DNA from: Microbacterium testaceum StLB037
GTDB taxonomy: Bacteria; Actinomycetota; Actinomycetes; Actinomycetales; Microbacteriaceae
Direction of reading: 5' to 3'
Assembly (NCBI RefSeq): GCF_000202635.1
Contig: NC_015125.1
Span: forward strand, 1,798,001 to 1,862,000
Length of the DNA: 64,000 nucleotides
Shown here: positions 1 to 8,105 of the stretch, one piece after another
Layout: every line of letters starts with the position of its first letter
How positions within the stretch are numbered: the first letter of the stretch is position 1
Notes under the pieces: generated by a model
What the model saw: only the letters and a program-made list of their open reading frames with translations
Told to the model about the DNA's origin: nothing
The model's database searches: none
Translations under genes and position numbers: made by a program

Positions 1-993
1 ATCGACCTTGCGGAGGGAGCCGTCGAAGATCGAGCGGATGTCGACGTCGATGTGCGCGACCGCCTCGGTGGTGGGGATCCGCCAGCCCGCGCCGTCCGGG
101 ACGACCGTCACTTTCGGCTGCTGGGCGATCGACCACGACGGTGCACCGTCGATGCGGTTGCGGACCGTATAGCCGAAGGGACACCCGGTCGGTTGCAGGA
201 CCTTCTGCTCGGCGCAGGTGGTGAGGAAGTCCTCGACGCGCTGCTGCACGACCGAGACGAACTCGTCGGTCGGCTCCGCCTGCACGTCGACGGGGATGCC
301 GGTCAACGGAGCGTCGGCCAGCACGGCGACACCCGGGGTCGCCGAGATCGGGGTGTCGACCGACACGGAGTACAGACCGGGTGAGAACACCAACAGGGGA
401 ACGGCGGCCGAGGGGTCGGCATCCGCCTGATCGACCGAGACCTGCCTCTTGTCGATCTCGAATCCGTTGACCGAGAAGCGCATCGAGCCGCGCACCGACA
501 GGTCGACCACCGCGAGCGGGCTCGTGGCGAAACGCCACCGGGGCAGCAGGCTGCCGGACGCGTCGCTCTGGACCGCGAACGTCGTACGACCGTCGTGACC
601 GCCGGCGCGGTAGGTCACGCTGACCCGCGTGAGGTCGCCGTCGGTCTGCTCGTCGACGACCTCGGCATCGCTCAGGACGCTCAGGGCATCAGGACGCAGG
701 AGCGCCTCGGAGGCGGTCGCCGGCAGACCCGCCGCCTCGAGGTCGGCGGCGTCGATCGCGACTCCGGGAACGGCGAGGGCTTCCGCGGCACGATGGTCCT
801 CGAGCAGCTCGAGGTAGTGCCGCACGAAGGCGCTCGGGCTGTAGAGATCGCGATACAGGGCACCGGCGCCGGCGGCGAGGGCGAGGAACAGCAGCACCCC
901 GACCACGCCGAGGGCGGTCAGTTCGAGCGCGAGCCGCGGGCGCGCGGAGCGGACACCCTCGGGCGTCGCGGGGCCCCCGCCTGCGTTGTCCAC
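1..993 (-). CDS. Membrane-anchored hypothetical protein (C-terminus outside window)
   Basis: The reading frame opens with GTG at 993 and stays open for 331 codons to the window edge, so the C-terminus is missing. After about 20 residues of hydrophilic N-terminus there is one hydrophobic helix (residues ~25-45, rich in Leu, Ala, Gly, Val). A long extracytoplasmic-looking domain follows, with repeated beta-type stretches and two cysteines near residues ~260-275. The plan resembles actinobacterial single-pass proteins of unknown function that sit next to secretion or cell-wall genes, but I do not recognise a named domain. It is co-directional with the flavoprotein gene upstream (9 nt gap), so the two may be co-transcribed. 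Function unknown. Confidence 0.75.
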   Translation of the reverse strand, partial: MDNAGGGPATPEGVRSARPRLALELTALGVVGVLLFLALAAGAGALYRDLYSPSAFVRHYLELLEDHRAAEALAVPGVAIDAADLEAAGLPATASEALLRPDALSVLSDAEVVDEQTDGDLTRVSVTYRAGGHDGRTTFAVQSDASGSLLPRWRFATSPLAVVDLSVRGSMRFSVNGFEIDKRQVSVDQADADPSAAVPLLVFSPGLYSVSVDTPISATPGVAVLADAPLTGIPVDVQAEPTDEFVSVVQQRVEDFLTTCAEQKVLQPTGCPFGYTVRNRIDGAPSWSIAQQPKVTVVPDGAGWRIPTTEAVAHIDVDIRSIFDGSLRKVD

Positions 994-1002
994 ACCCCCA
1001 GT

Positions 1003-1854
1003 CTAGGAAGGGCTCGCCGCCCGCACCTGTGCGTCCGCCTGCACGACGGCCACGGCCGCGAGCTGCCCGGCCGCGATCGCCGCCGCGAGCGACGCCATCG
1101 GCCCCGGGAGGTGATCGGGGTGGGCCATGTCGCCGACGGCGTAGACGCCCTCGACGCTCGTCCGGCCGAAGGGGTCGACGCGGACCGCCCCCGATTCCTG
1201 CCGTTCGAGGCCGAGCTGGTCGGCGAAGGGTGCGCGCTGTCGCGACGTCGGCGCCACGAACGCCCCGGCGACGTCCTCGGTCGTGCCGTCGTCGAGGTGC
1301 AGTCGCAGCCCGGTGGCCGCGTCGCCCACGTCCCGCACGCCTTCCGGGTCGATGACGAGCACCTCGGATGCCACGGGCTCCAGCATCGCCGCGAGCATCG
1401 CCGCGTGGTCGCCGGCGTTGAGTACCGCGACGCGCTGCCCCGCGAACTCGTGGCCGTGGCAGAACGGGCAGTTCGCCACGCGGTCGCCCCAGCGCTCGCC
1501 GAGGCCGGGGATGGGCGGCAGGTCGTCCGCGAGCCCCGTCGCGAGGATCACGGCGGTCGTACTCAGCGGAACTCCGTCGACCGTCACCACCAGAGCGGAG
1601 TCGGTCCGCGCGACCTCGGCGGCGACGGCATCCTGGATCTCGACCGTCTCGTAGGCGGCGATCTCGGCGCGCGCGAGGCGGCGGAGCTCCGCGGGGTCGC
1701 GTCCGTCGTTGGTCAGCAGGTTGTGGGCGTGGGGGACCGTCCCGTTGCGGTAGGCGCCCGAGTCGAGGAGCAGTGCCTTCCGATGCATGCGCCCGAGGGT
1801 GAGAGCCGCCTGGAGGCCTGCGGGGCCGCCCCCGATGATGATCGCGTCGTACAC
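1003..1854 (-). CDS. Thioredoxin-reductase-like NAD(P)/FAD oxidoreductase
   Basis: A 283-residue flavoprotein of the class-II pyridine nucleotide-disulfide family. The FAD-binding GGGPAG lies at residues ~8-13, an ATG motif near 105-107, a CPFCHGHE motif near 129-136 in the position of the redox CxxC of thioredoxin reductases, and a YAVGDM FAD motif near the C-terminus. It should pass electrons from NAD(P)H through FAD to a disulfide or small-molecule acceptor in the cytosol; the substrate cannot be read from sequence. I chose GTG 1854 because AAGGAG lies about 7 nt upstream. An in-frame ATG at 1899 would add 15 residues, but it overlaps a perfect palindrome that is better read as an operator. 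The CPFC motif differs from the CAxC of TrxB, so it is probably not the housekeeping enzyme. Confidence 0.85.
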   Translation of the reverse strand: MYDAIIIGGGPAGLQAALTLGRMHRKALLLDSGAYRNGTVPHAHNLLTNDGRDPAELRRLARAEIAAYETVEIQDAVAAEVARTDSALVVTVDGVPLSTTAVILATGLADDLPPIPGLGERWGDRVANCPFCHGHEFAGQRVAVLNAGDHAAMLAAMLEPVASEVLVIDPEGVRDVGDAATGLRLHLDDGTTEDVAGAFVAPTSRQRAPFADQLGLERQESGAVRVDPFGRTSVEGVYAVGDMAHPDHLPGPMASLAAAIAAGQLAAVAVVQADAQVRAASPS

Positions 1855-1890
1855 GATGAACTCCTTCCGCTTGCGTTCGGATCCATCGTG

Positions 1891-1914
1891 TGACTTCATG
1901 TCGACATGAAGTCA
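1891..1914. promoter_or_regulatory. Perfect 24-bp palindrome, probable operator
   Basis: Two exact 12-bp arms meet with no spacer: TGACTTCATGTC followed by its reverse complement. It lies 37 nt upstream of the GTG start of the flavoprotein gene and about 75 nt upstream of the candidate -10 of the divergent abiF RNA. A perfect palindrome of this length in a promoter region is typical of a dimeric regulator such as a MarR, TetR or MerR protein. The MerR gene at 3114 is one candidate, but nothing in the sequence proves the link. Confidence 0.6.
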
Positions 1915-1999
1915 AGGGCCTCTGCTTCGTACAAATCTGCGCACGTAGCGGGCGGGGCCGCAGGCCCGAAACGGAGGGGGTCCTGGACATATGATCGAA

Positions 2000-2088
2000 C
2001 CTCACTACCCGAGGTGGGGTTGGGCGTGGTATCGTCACGGCATCACGATCAGCCCGCTCGCCTCACGGCTCGGGCTGATTTTCTTTTG
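2000..2088 (+). ncRNA. Candidate abiF-type structured RNA upstream of Abi_2 gene
   Basis: The 100 nt before the Abi_2 start hold a possible -10 (TATGAT, 1990-1995) and three hairpins in a row. The first pairs 2000-2005 with 2014-2019, the second 2031-2035 with 2045-2049, and the third is a 9-bp stem, 2048-2056 with 2071-2079 (ATCAGCCCG/CGGGCTGAT). The third runs straight into TTTTCTTTT (2079-2088), like an intrinsic terminator. The Abi_2 ribosome site follows at once. An RNA motif upstream of abiF-like genes is established (abiF RNA), and such RNAs have been proposed as antitoxins of HEPN toxins. The structure is seen; family membership and the exact ends are inferred. Confidence 0.6.
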
Positions 2089-2097
2089 CGGGGATTG

Positions 2098-3120
2098 ATG
2101 CGGTACGGCAAACCATGGCTGCCGTTGGGCGACCAGATCGACCGGCTGGAGCGTCGCGGCATCGACATCGGCGATCGAGCACGGGCGGAACGCCTGCTGT
2201 GCGAGGTGGGCTACTACCGCCTGACCGGATACCTCCATCCGTTCCGTGCGGTCGACCCGGCGATCGGTTATCTCCCCGGAACCCATGTGTCCCACGCGGC
2301 GGCGCTGATCGACTTCGACCGACGGCTCCGTCTCCTCGTCCTCGATGCCCTGGAACGGATAGAGGTGTCTCTGCGAATGAGGGTCGGTTACGTCCTGGGT
2401 GAAGTCTCCGCCTTCGCTCATCGCGATGCACAGACGTTCATGCCTGAGTTCACCAGGCGGCCCGAGCATGCGGCCGACAGGACCATCGCGACGTTGCTCC
2501 CGCCGGAGCTCTCCCTGAGCAAGCACGACGTGTGGCTCGTGAAGGTGGCCGAACGGCAGAGTCGGTCGAGTGAGAACTTCGTGCAGCATTTCCGCGAGAA
2601 GTATGCAAACGAGATGCCGATCTGGGCACTGACGGAGATCCTCGAATTGGGGCAGCTCGTGACGCTCTATCGGGGCCTCAACACACGCTTGTCGCAAGCC
2701 ATCGCGGACGCCTATGGGGTTCCGACGAAGAAGCTCTTCCTCAGTTGGTTGGCAACCCTCAACTACGTGCGGAACGTCGCGGCGCACCATGCACGTCTCT
2801 ACAACCGCAAGCTCGTGACCGCGCCCAAGCGGCCTGCGCCCTCGCGAGTACCTCTTCTCGCCCATCTCAGCGACAGCGCCCTGCCGAAGGAGTACGGGCT
2901 TTACAGCGCGTTGGCTGTGGCGCAGTATCTCCTGCTCGCCGTTGACCCGGAGTCGTCCTGGGGTGCCGAGCTCGCGCGCCTCTTGAGCGAGTTTCCCGCA
3001 GCCGGACCGGTTGCGGTCTCCTCCCTTGGCGTCCCCGAGGGGTGGGAGACGATGCCCCTCTGGGCGGGCCCGCGGAGCTCTCGTGAGCCTCTCCCTACGA
3101 GCGAAGTGACCTCGTGCTGA
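2098..3120 (+). CDS. Abi_2/AbiF-family HEPN abortive-infection protein
   Basis: A 340-residue cytosolic protein of the Abi_2 (AbiD/AbiF) family. The conserved N-terminal pattern ERLLCEVGYYRLTGYLHPF lies at residues ~36-54. The HEPN ribonuclease signature, an R-N-x3-H core within YVRNVAAHHARLYNR, lies at ~223-237. Length fits the family. Members act in phage defence and are thought to cleave RNA when freed from control. ATG 2098 was chosen because GGGGAT precedes it; the frame is open further upstream, but that would read through the RNA hairpins. The stop overlaps the start of the MerR gene by 7 nt. The 5' RNA candidate suggests an RNA-regulated toxin arrangement. Confidence 0.85.
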   Translation: MRYGKPWLPLGDQIDRLERRGIDIGDRARAERLLCEVGYYRLTGYLHPFRAVDPAIGYLPGTHVSHAAALIDFDRRLRLLVLDALERIEVSLRMRVGYVLGEVSAFAHRDAQTFMPEFTRRPEHAADRTIATLLPPELSLSKHDVWLVKVAERQSRSSENFVQHFREKYANEMPIWALTEILELGQLVTLYRGLNTRLSQAIADAYGVPTKKLFLSWLATLNYVRNVAAHHARLYNRKLVTAPKRPAPSRVPLLAHLSDSALPKEYGLYSALAVAQYLLLAVDPESSWGAELARLLSEFPAAGPVAVSSLGVPEGWETMPLWAGPRSSREPLPTSEVTSC

Positions 3121-3563
3121 CCCCCGGTGGGGCGTCAATCGGAGACGCCGCCGCGCAGTTCGGCCTCGACACGCACGTGCTGCGGTACTGGGAGGACGAG
3201 GGTCTTCTGCATCCGGATCGGGATGCCGCCGGCCGACGCCGCTACTCGGACGACGACAGCGTCCGGATCGCGATCATCCTGCGCAACAAGGCGGCGGGCC
3301 TGTCGCTCGAGCAGATCCGCGTGCTCCTCGACAAGGGGGCACCCGACCGGCATCGCGTGCTCGAGGAGCACATCGCCGAGCTCGAGCGGCGTGCCGCCGA
3401 CATCGCGCAGGCGCGGGCGATGACCGAGCACGCGCTGCGCTGCCGCGCGCACGACATCACGCAGTGCCCGCGTTTCCGCAGCCACGTCGCCGATGTGCTC
3501 TCCGGAGAGGCGCGGTGGCTGCTCGTCCACACCGAGCCGACGTGCGATGTCCCCGCGAACTAG
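3114..3563 (+). CDS. MerR-family transcriptional regulator
   Basis: A 149-residue protein with an N-terminal MerR winged helix-turn-helix: SIGDAAAQFGLDTHVLRYWE at residues ~8-27, then a GRRRYSDDD wing near 41-49. A coiled-coil dimerisation helix spans residues ~80-105. Two C-terminal cysteines (near 110 and 118) could bind a metal or sense redox state, but the SoxR iron-sulfur motif is absent. GTG 3114 overlaps the end of the Abi_2 gene and has only a weak ribosome site. The effector and targets are unknown. The 24-bp palindrome at 1891 is one possible target, though MerR operators usually lie inside a long -35/-10 spacer and that was not seen there. Confidence 0.85.
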   Translation: MLTPGGASIGDAAAQFGLDTHVLRYWEDEGLLHPDRDAAGRRRYSDDDSVRIAIILRNKAAGLSLEQIRVLLDKGAPDRHRVLEEHIAELERRAADIAQARAMTEHALRCRAHDITQCPRFRSHVADVLSGEARWLLVHTEPTCDVPAN

Positions 3564-3572
3564 CATGAATCG

Positions 3573-4955
3573 GTGACCACCCCGCCCCTTTCCGCCGAGC
3601 AGCAGGCGCTGTTCCGGCTGATCGAGGACACCCGCGAGCACGTCTTCGTGACCGGGCGCGCGGGGACGGGCAAGTCGACGCTCCTGCAGCACCTGGCGTG
3701 GAACACGCAGAAGCAGATCGCCGTGTGCGCGCCGACGGGGGTCGCGGCCCTGAACGTCGAGGGGCAGACGATCCACTCGCTGTTCCGCCTCCCGATCGGG
3801 CTCATCGCGAACGGCGACATCGACCAGAACGACGCGACGCGGAAGATCCTCAACGCGATCGACACCCTCGTGATCGACGAGATCTCGATGGTGAACGCCG
3901 ACCTGATGGATGCCATCGACCGCTCGCTCCGTCAGGCGCGCGGCCGGCGCGCCGAGCCGTTCGGCGGCACCCAGATCGTCATGTTCGGTGATCCGTACCA
4001 GCTCGCTCCCGTGCCTCCGCGCGGCGACGAGGCGCGCTACATCCGCGATCATTACCGCTCGTTCTGGTTCTTCGACGCCAAGGTGTGGTCGGGCGAGGCG
4101 GCGAGCGACGGGCTCATCGACATCGGACGCCACGGGGCCGATCTCCACGTGAACGAGCTCGTCGAGATCCATCGGCAGTCCGACCCGGGGTTCAAGACGC
4201 TCCTCAACGCGGTGCGGTACGGGCGCGTGACGGCCGAGATGGCCGGCATCCTGAACACCGCCGGAGCCCGCACACCCCCGCATCCGGCCGACGGCGAGCA
4301 CCCGATCATCACGCTCGCCACCCGCAACGACCGCGTGAACAGCATCAACCGGCGCCACCTCGACGAGCTCATCGGGCGGACGCAGACGGCCAACGCCGAG
4401 ATCTCCGGCGACTTCGGGCGCGGTGAGGCGAACTACCCGGCCGAGATGGAGCTCACGCTGAAGGTCGGCGCGCAGGTGATGTTCCTCCGCAACGACGCGG
4501 CGCAGTTCGGCGAGGCGCCGCGGTGGGTCAACGGCACGATCGGCACGGTGACGCGCATCGCGGGCGACAGCGTGCGCGTCGAGGTCGACGGCATTCAGCA
4601 CGATGTCGAGCCGGCCGTCTGGGAGAGGTACCGCTACGCGTACGACCCGGGCACGAAGAACCTCTCCCGCGAGATCGTCGCCGAGTTCACGCAGTTCCCG
4701 CTCCGCCTCGCGTGGGCCGTGACGATCCACAAGTCTCAGGGCAAGACGTACGATCGTGCGGTCGTCGACCTGGGGGCGGGGGCGTTCGCTCCCGGACAGA
4801 CCTACGTGGCCCTCAGCCGCCTGACCTCTCTCGACGGTCTGTACCTGTCACGGCCGCTGCGGCCGAGCGACATCCGCGTCGACGAGGACGTCCGCCGCTT
4901 CATGAAGCAGGCGTGGCTCGGACGCCGAGAGGGCGACGAGGCTCAGGCGACCTGA
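3573..4955 (+). CDS. PIF1/RecD-like ATP-dependent DNA helicase
   Basis: A 460-residue superfamily 1B helicase. Walker A is GRAGTGKST (residues ~29-37), Walker B is LVIDEISMVNADL (~92-104), and FGDPYQLAP (motif III) follows. The C-terminus carries TIHKSQGKTYD (~390-400) and the YVALSR motif. Such enzymes unwind DNA 5' to 3' in repair or restart; single-gene PIF1-like helicases are common in actinobacteria. The start is GTG 3573, 9 nt after the MerR stop, so it may be co-transcribed. Its 3' end overlaps the convergent heme oxygenase gene by 13 nt. Confidence 0.88.
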   Translation: MTTPPLSAEQQALFRLIEDTREHVFVTGRAGTGKSTLLQHLAWNTQKQIAVCAPTGVAALNVEGQTIHSLFRLPIGLIANGDIDQNDATRKILNAIDTLVIDEISMVNADLMDAIDRSLRQARGRRAEPFGGTQIVMFGDPYQLAPVPPRGDEARYIRDHYRSFWFFDAKVWSGEAASDGLIDIGRHGADLHVNELVEIHRQSDPGFKTLLNAVRYGRVTAEMAGILNTAGARTPPHPADGEHPIITLATRNDRVNSINRRHLDELIGRTQTANAEISGDFGRGEANYPAEMELTLKVGAQVMFLRNDAAQFGEAPRWVNGTIGTVTRIAGDSVRVEVDGIQHDVEPAVWERYRYAYDPGTKNLSREIVAEFTQFPLRLAWAVTIHKSQGKTYDRAVVDLGAGAFAPGQTYVALSRLTSLDGLYLSRPLRPSDIRVDEDVRRFMKQAWLGRREGDEAQAT

Positions 4956-5596
4956 GACGCCTTCGCGCGGGCGAGGTCCGCGAACAGCTCGGTGTTGAAC
5001 CGGTAGGCGACGAGCACCTCGTCGATGACGCGCGCCTTCTCGTCGTCGTCCCACGGGACGGCGTCCAGCTGCTCGCGGTAGACGTTCTTGAAGGCCCTCG
5101 GGTCGGCGATGTCGCCGAAGAGGAAGAACCCGATCCCGTTCGTGTCGAACCCGAAGCGACGCTGCATGAGGCGGCCGATGAACGGCCCGCCGGACAAGTC
5201 GCCGAGGTAGCGCGTGTAGTGGTGCGCGACGAAGCCGCCGGGCCACGTGGCGGCGACGCGACGGATGCGCGACACGTACGCCTGCGTCGTGGGGAGCGCC
5301 GAGATCTGCGCGCGCCACTCGGGCCCGAGGAGGAACGCGAGGTCGGCCTCCAGGGCGGGCAGGCGCGTGAGCTTGTCGCTGAGGAACACGGATGCCACGG
5401 GGTCGTGGCGCATGCGCGCGGCGGCGGTCTCGAGCGCTTCGTAGATGAACCAGTGCTGCGCGATGAGGGCGATGTAGTCGTCGCGCGAGCCCGTGCCGTT
5501 CAGGAGGTCGGCCATGAAGCCGTCGCACTCGCGCGGGGAGTGGGCGCTGCTGGCGCGCTCGTGGAGAGCGGCGGAGAACGGGACGACGGCGTTCAT
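4943..5596 (-). CDS. hmuO: Biliverdin-producing heme oxygenase
   Basis: A 217-residue heme oxygenase that opens heme to biliverdin, CO and iron for iron acquisition. The proximal haem ligand is expected at His19 in ASSAHSPRECDGFMADLL, which aligns with the AHxxAExxxFM pattern of HmuO. The distal-helix glycines appear in YLGDLSGGPFIGR near residues 124-136. Length is normal (about 210-220). An IdeR/DtxR box lies 20 nt upstream of the ATG, so iron-dependent repression is expected. It is convergent with, and overlaps by 13 nt, the helicase gene. No heme transporter gene is next to it. Confidence 0.9.
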   Translation of the reverse strand: MNAVVPFSAALHERASSAHSPRECDGFMADLLNGTGSRDDYIALIAQHWFIYEALETAAARMRHDPVASVFLSDKLTRLPALEADLAFLLGPEWRAQISALPTTQAYVSRIRRVAATWPGGFVAHHYTRYLGDLSGGPFIGRLMQRRFGFDTNGIGFFLFGDIADPRAFKNVYREQLDAVPWDDDEKARVIDEVLVAYRFNTELFADLARAKASQVA

Positions 5597-5615
5597 GGAG
5601 CCATCATACGCACAA

Positions 5616-5633
5616 GGTTAGGTCAACCTAACC
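5616..5633. promoter_or_regulatory. IdeR/DtxR iron box upstream of heme oxygenase
   Basis: GGTTAGGT, a CA spacer and ACCTAACC form two exact 8-bp inverted arms and match the core of the DtxR/IdeR consensus (TTAGGTTAGSCTAACCTAA). The site is 20 nt upstream of the heme oxygenase ATG, so the iron-bound repressor would block initiation. Iron-starvation induction follows from the known family behaviour. Confidence 0.85.
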
Positions 5634-5802
5634 CCTGATTTCCTGTGGTTTCACGCCGGGGTCGCTCGCTGTCGCGTTCTTCGGGGAGATGTGATGGAGA
5701 CGTGACGCCCCCGGAGCGCAAGCGGCGGTTTCCCCCAGGTGGCGTGTGTTTGAATCTTGGAGCGCGTGATTCGTCGTGCGCGGATTCCAGGGGGTTTTCG
5801 GT

Positions 5803-7068
5803 ATGGGGACATGGCGTCGATCTGCGGCGGCCGCGATCGCCGGTGCGGGTGTCCTCGCCGTCATCCTGAGCGGGTGCACCCCGGAGAGCACGGTCGCGGT
5901 CGACCTTCCGGCACAGGTCGACGCTCCGTTGGCCGACCAGACCGTCACCGAACTGCGGGATGCTGTCACCACGGCCATGGCCGCGACGGGATCGAGCGGG
6001 GCCATCGTGGGTGTCTGGGTGCCCTGGAGTGGGACGTGGGTGTCGGGTCTCGGGACGCAGGGGCCCGGTGGGGCGGAGGTCAGCGCGGACCTCGACTTCC
6101 GCGCGGCGGACGTGACCGGCGCGATGACGTGCGACGTGCTCTACGACCTCGCCGCCGATGGCACCGTCAAGCTCGACGACCCCGTCACGACATGGGTCAG
6201 CAACCTCCCCGGCTATGACGACATCACTCTGCGGATGCTCTGCAACGGCACCTCGGGGCTCGGCTCGTACTCGTCGGTGCTCCAGGGCGTCGAACTGAAC
6301 AATCCTGACCGCGCGTGGAACCCGCGCGAGCTGCTCGCCTACGGGATCTCGAGCCCGCGACGCAACGCACCCGGAGCCGCGTTCGCCGACTCGGACACCA
6401 ACTACCTGGTCGCCGGGCTCGCCGTCGAGCGCGCGACCGGAGAATCGCTGTCGGATCTCATCCGCGAGCGTGTCGCCGCACCGCTCGGCCTCTCCGACAC
6501 GACGCTGCCGGGATCGGCCGCCGCCGCGCCCTCCTCCTCGGCCCTGGAGGGGTTCCGCTCGCAGCAGATCCCCGAGGGCGGATGGACCTGCGACCAGCCG
6601 CAGGACGTCACGGTGGTCTCGGCGAGCTTCGGCGGAGCCGCCTCCGGCGCGGTGACCGACATCACCGATCTCGGGCGCTACACGCAGGCGCTCGCCGCGG
6701 GTTCGCTGCTGCCCGCGGAGAGCGACCGATTCTCGTCGCCCCTGCCGGTCAGCCCCGACGACCCGACGTGGTTCACGGCGGCCGGCGGCGCGTACCAGGC
6801 CGGCTCTCTCATCGGACAGTTCGGCGCGACGGCGGGCTACATGGTGGGCTCGTTCGCCGACCCCCAGACCGGAATGGCGGTCTCGGTGGTGCTGAACAAC
6901 TCCGCGGGCAACCAGAAGACGGCCGCCTGGCTCGCCTGGGAGCTCGCCGCGATCGCCTCGAAGGCCCCCGCGGCGTCCGGACAGACCGCTCCCGAGGCGG
7001 GACTGCCGTGGACGGCGCAGCAGATGCGCGACGGCATCGTCGGCAACGCGATCTGCCCGGTCCCGTGA
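5803..7068 (+). CDS. Beta-lactamase/DD-peptidase-like lipoprotein, probably catalytically dead
   Basis: A 421-residue protein with a lipoprotein signal: MGTWRR, a hydrophobic stretch, then ILSGC with the lipobox cysteine near residue 24. The rest has the class C beta-lactamase/DD-carboxypeptidase fold, with landmarks such as ITLRMLCNGTSGLGSYSS and PLGLSDT. The catalytic motifs look lost. The SxxK position reads DVTG in FRAADVTGAMTC, the YxN position reads DSD in FADSDTNYLVAG, and the HxG position reads QFG. It may therefore bind peptidoglycan or act as a sensor rather than an enzyme (inference). ATG 5803 follows a G-rich ribosome site. Upstream 5634-5802 shows nothing else clear. Confidence 0.75.
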   Translation: MGTWRRSAAAAIAGAGVLAVILSGCTPESTVAVDLPAQVDAPLADQTVTELRDAVTTAMAATGSSGAIVGVWVPWSGTWVSGLGTQGPGGAEVSADLDFRAADVTGAMTCDVLYDLAADGTVKLDDPVTTWVSNLPGYDDITLRMLCNGTSGLGSYSSVLQGVELNNPDRAWNPRELLAYGISSPRRNAPGAAFADSDTNYLVAGLAVERATGESLSDLIRERVAAPLGLSDTTLPGSAAAAPSSSALEGFRSQQIPEGGWTCDQPQDVTVVSASFGGAASGAVTDITDLGRYTQALAAGSLLPAESDRFSSPLPVSPDDPTWFTAAGGAYQAGSLIGQFGATAGYMVGSFADPQTGMAVSVVLNNSAGNQKTAAWLAWELAAIASKAPAASGQTAPEAGLPWTAQQMRDGIVGNAICPVP

Positions 7069-7075
7069 CCCGGGA

Positions 7076-7984
7076 ATGAAGGCGCCCGGCGGCCCGCAGT
7101 CGGCGGCGGCGCTGGTCCTGATCGGTCTGGCCTGCCAAGAGGTCGGCGCGTCGTTCGCCGTGATGCTGTTCCCCCAGACGGGGCCGCTCGGCATCGTCAT
7201 GCTGCGCCTGGTGTTCTCGGCGCTGCTGCTCCTGCTCATCGCCCGCCCACGGGTGCGCGGTCACGCGGCGGCGGACTGGCGCGCGGTCGTGGCGTTCGGA
7301 CTCGTCCTCGCGACGATGAACGGCCTGTTCTACCTCGCGCTCGAGCGGCTTCCGCTCGGCGTCACCGTGACCATCGAGGTCCTCGGTCCGCTCACTCTCT
7401 CGATCCTCACGGCGACAGGCCTCGCGCGCTGGCTCTGGGCGGGGCTCGCCCTCGCCGGCGTCGTGGCGCTGGGCGCGGGTGGATGGGAACGGCTCGACCC
7501 GCTCGGGGTGGCGTTCGCCCTGGGGGCGGCGGTGAGCTGGGCGCTGTACATCCTCGCGTCGGCGCGAGTCGGACGCGCGTTCCCGCGCCTGGACGGCCTG
7601 GCCTTGGCCATGGCGATCGGCGCGGCGATCGCGCTCCCGTTCGGCATCGTGCAGGCGGGGGCGGTGCTGGTCCGCATCGACATCCTGGCCTTGGGTGCCG
7701 CGGTCGCCGTGCTGTCGTCGACGGTGCCCTACGCTCTCGAACTCATCGCCCTGCGCCGGCTCCCCGCCTCGGCGTTCGCCATCCTCATGAGCCTCGGTCC
7801 GGCGACGGCGTCGACCGCCGGCTTCCTCCTCCTCGGCCAGCGCCTCTCGTGGCTCGAGGTCGGCGGCATCGCCCTGGTCATCTCGGCGAGCATCGGCGCG
7901 GTGAGGGCCGCCGCCCGACGCGCGCCGGGGTCTCGGCATCTGGGATCCGATCCGGATGAGCCGTTGAGCGAGCCCGTCGGCTGA
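7076..7984 (+). CDS. EamA-family (RhtA-like) exporter
   Basis: A 302-residue inner-membrane protein with about ten hydrophobic helices in two EamA repeats. Examples are LVLIGLACQEVGASFAVMLF at the N-terminus and the TVPYALELIALRRLPASAFA stretch near residue 220, which is typical of RhtA-type threonine/homoserine exporters. It probably exports amino acids or other small metabolites by the drug/metabolite transporter mechanism; substrate not readable. It starts 8 nt after the lipoprotein stop, so the pair may be one transcript. No odd features. Confidence 0.85.
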   Translation: MKAPGGPQSAAALVLIGLACQEVGASFAVMLFPQTGPLGIVMLRLVFSALLLLLIARPRVRGHAAADWRAVVAFGLVLATMNGLFYLALERLPLGVTVTIEVLGPLTLSILTATGLARWLWAGLALAGVVALGAGGWERLDPLGVAFALGAAVSWALYILASARVGRAFPRLDGLALAMAIGAAIALPFGIVQAGAVLVRIDILALGAAVAVLSSTVPYALELIALRRLPASAFAILMSLGPATASTAGFLLLGQRLSWLEVGGIALVISASIGAVRAAARRAPGSRHLGSDPDEPLSEPVG

Positions 7985-8105
7985 CCGGCCCGCCGCGACT
8001 GTTCGTTATGGCGCCGCTGTGAATCTCGTGCCCACGGGTGCCCCACCGCGGGGACCGCATCGTCGGCGTCATCGTCCGTCCACCTGGCGGGCGTAGAACT
8101 GATAC

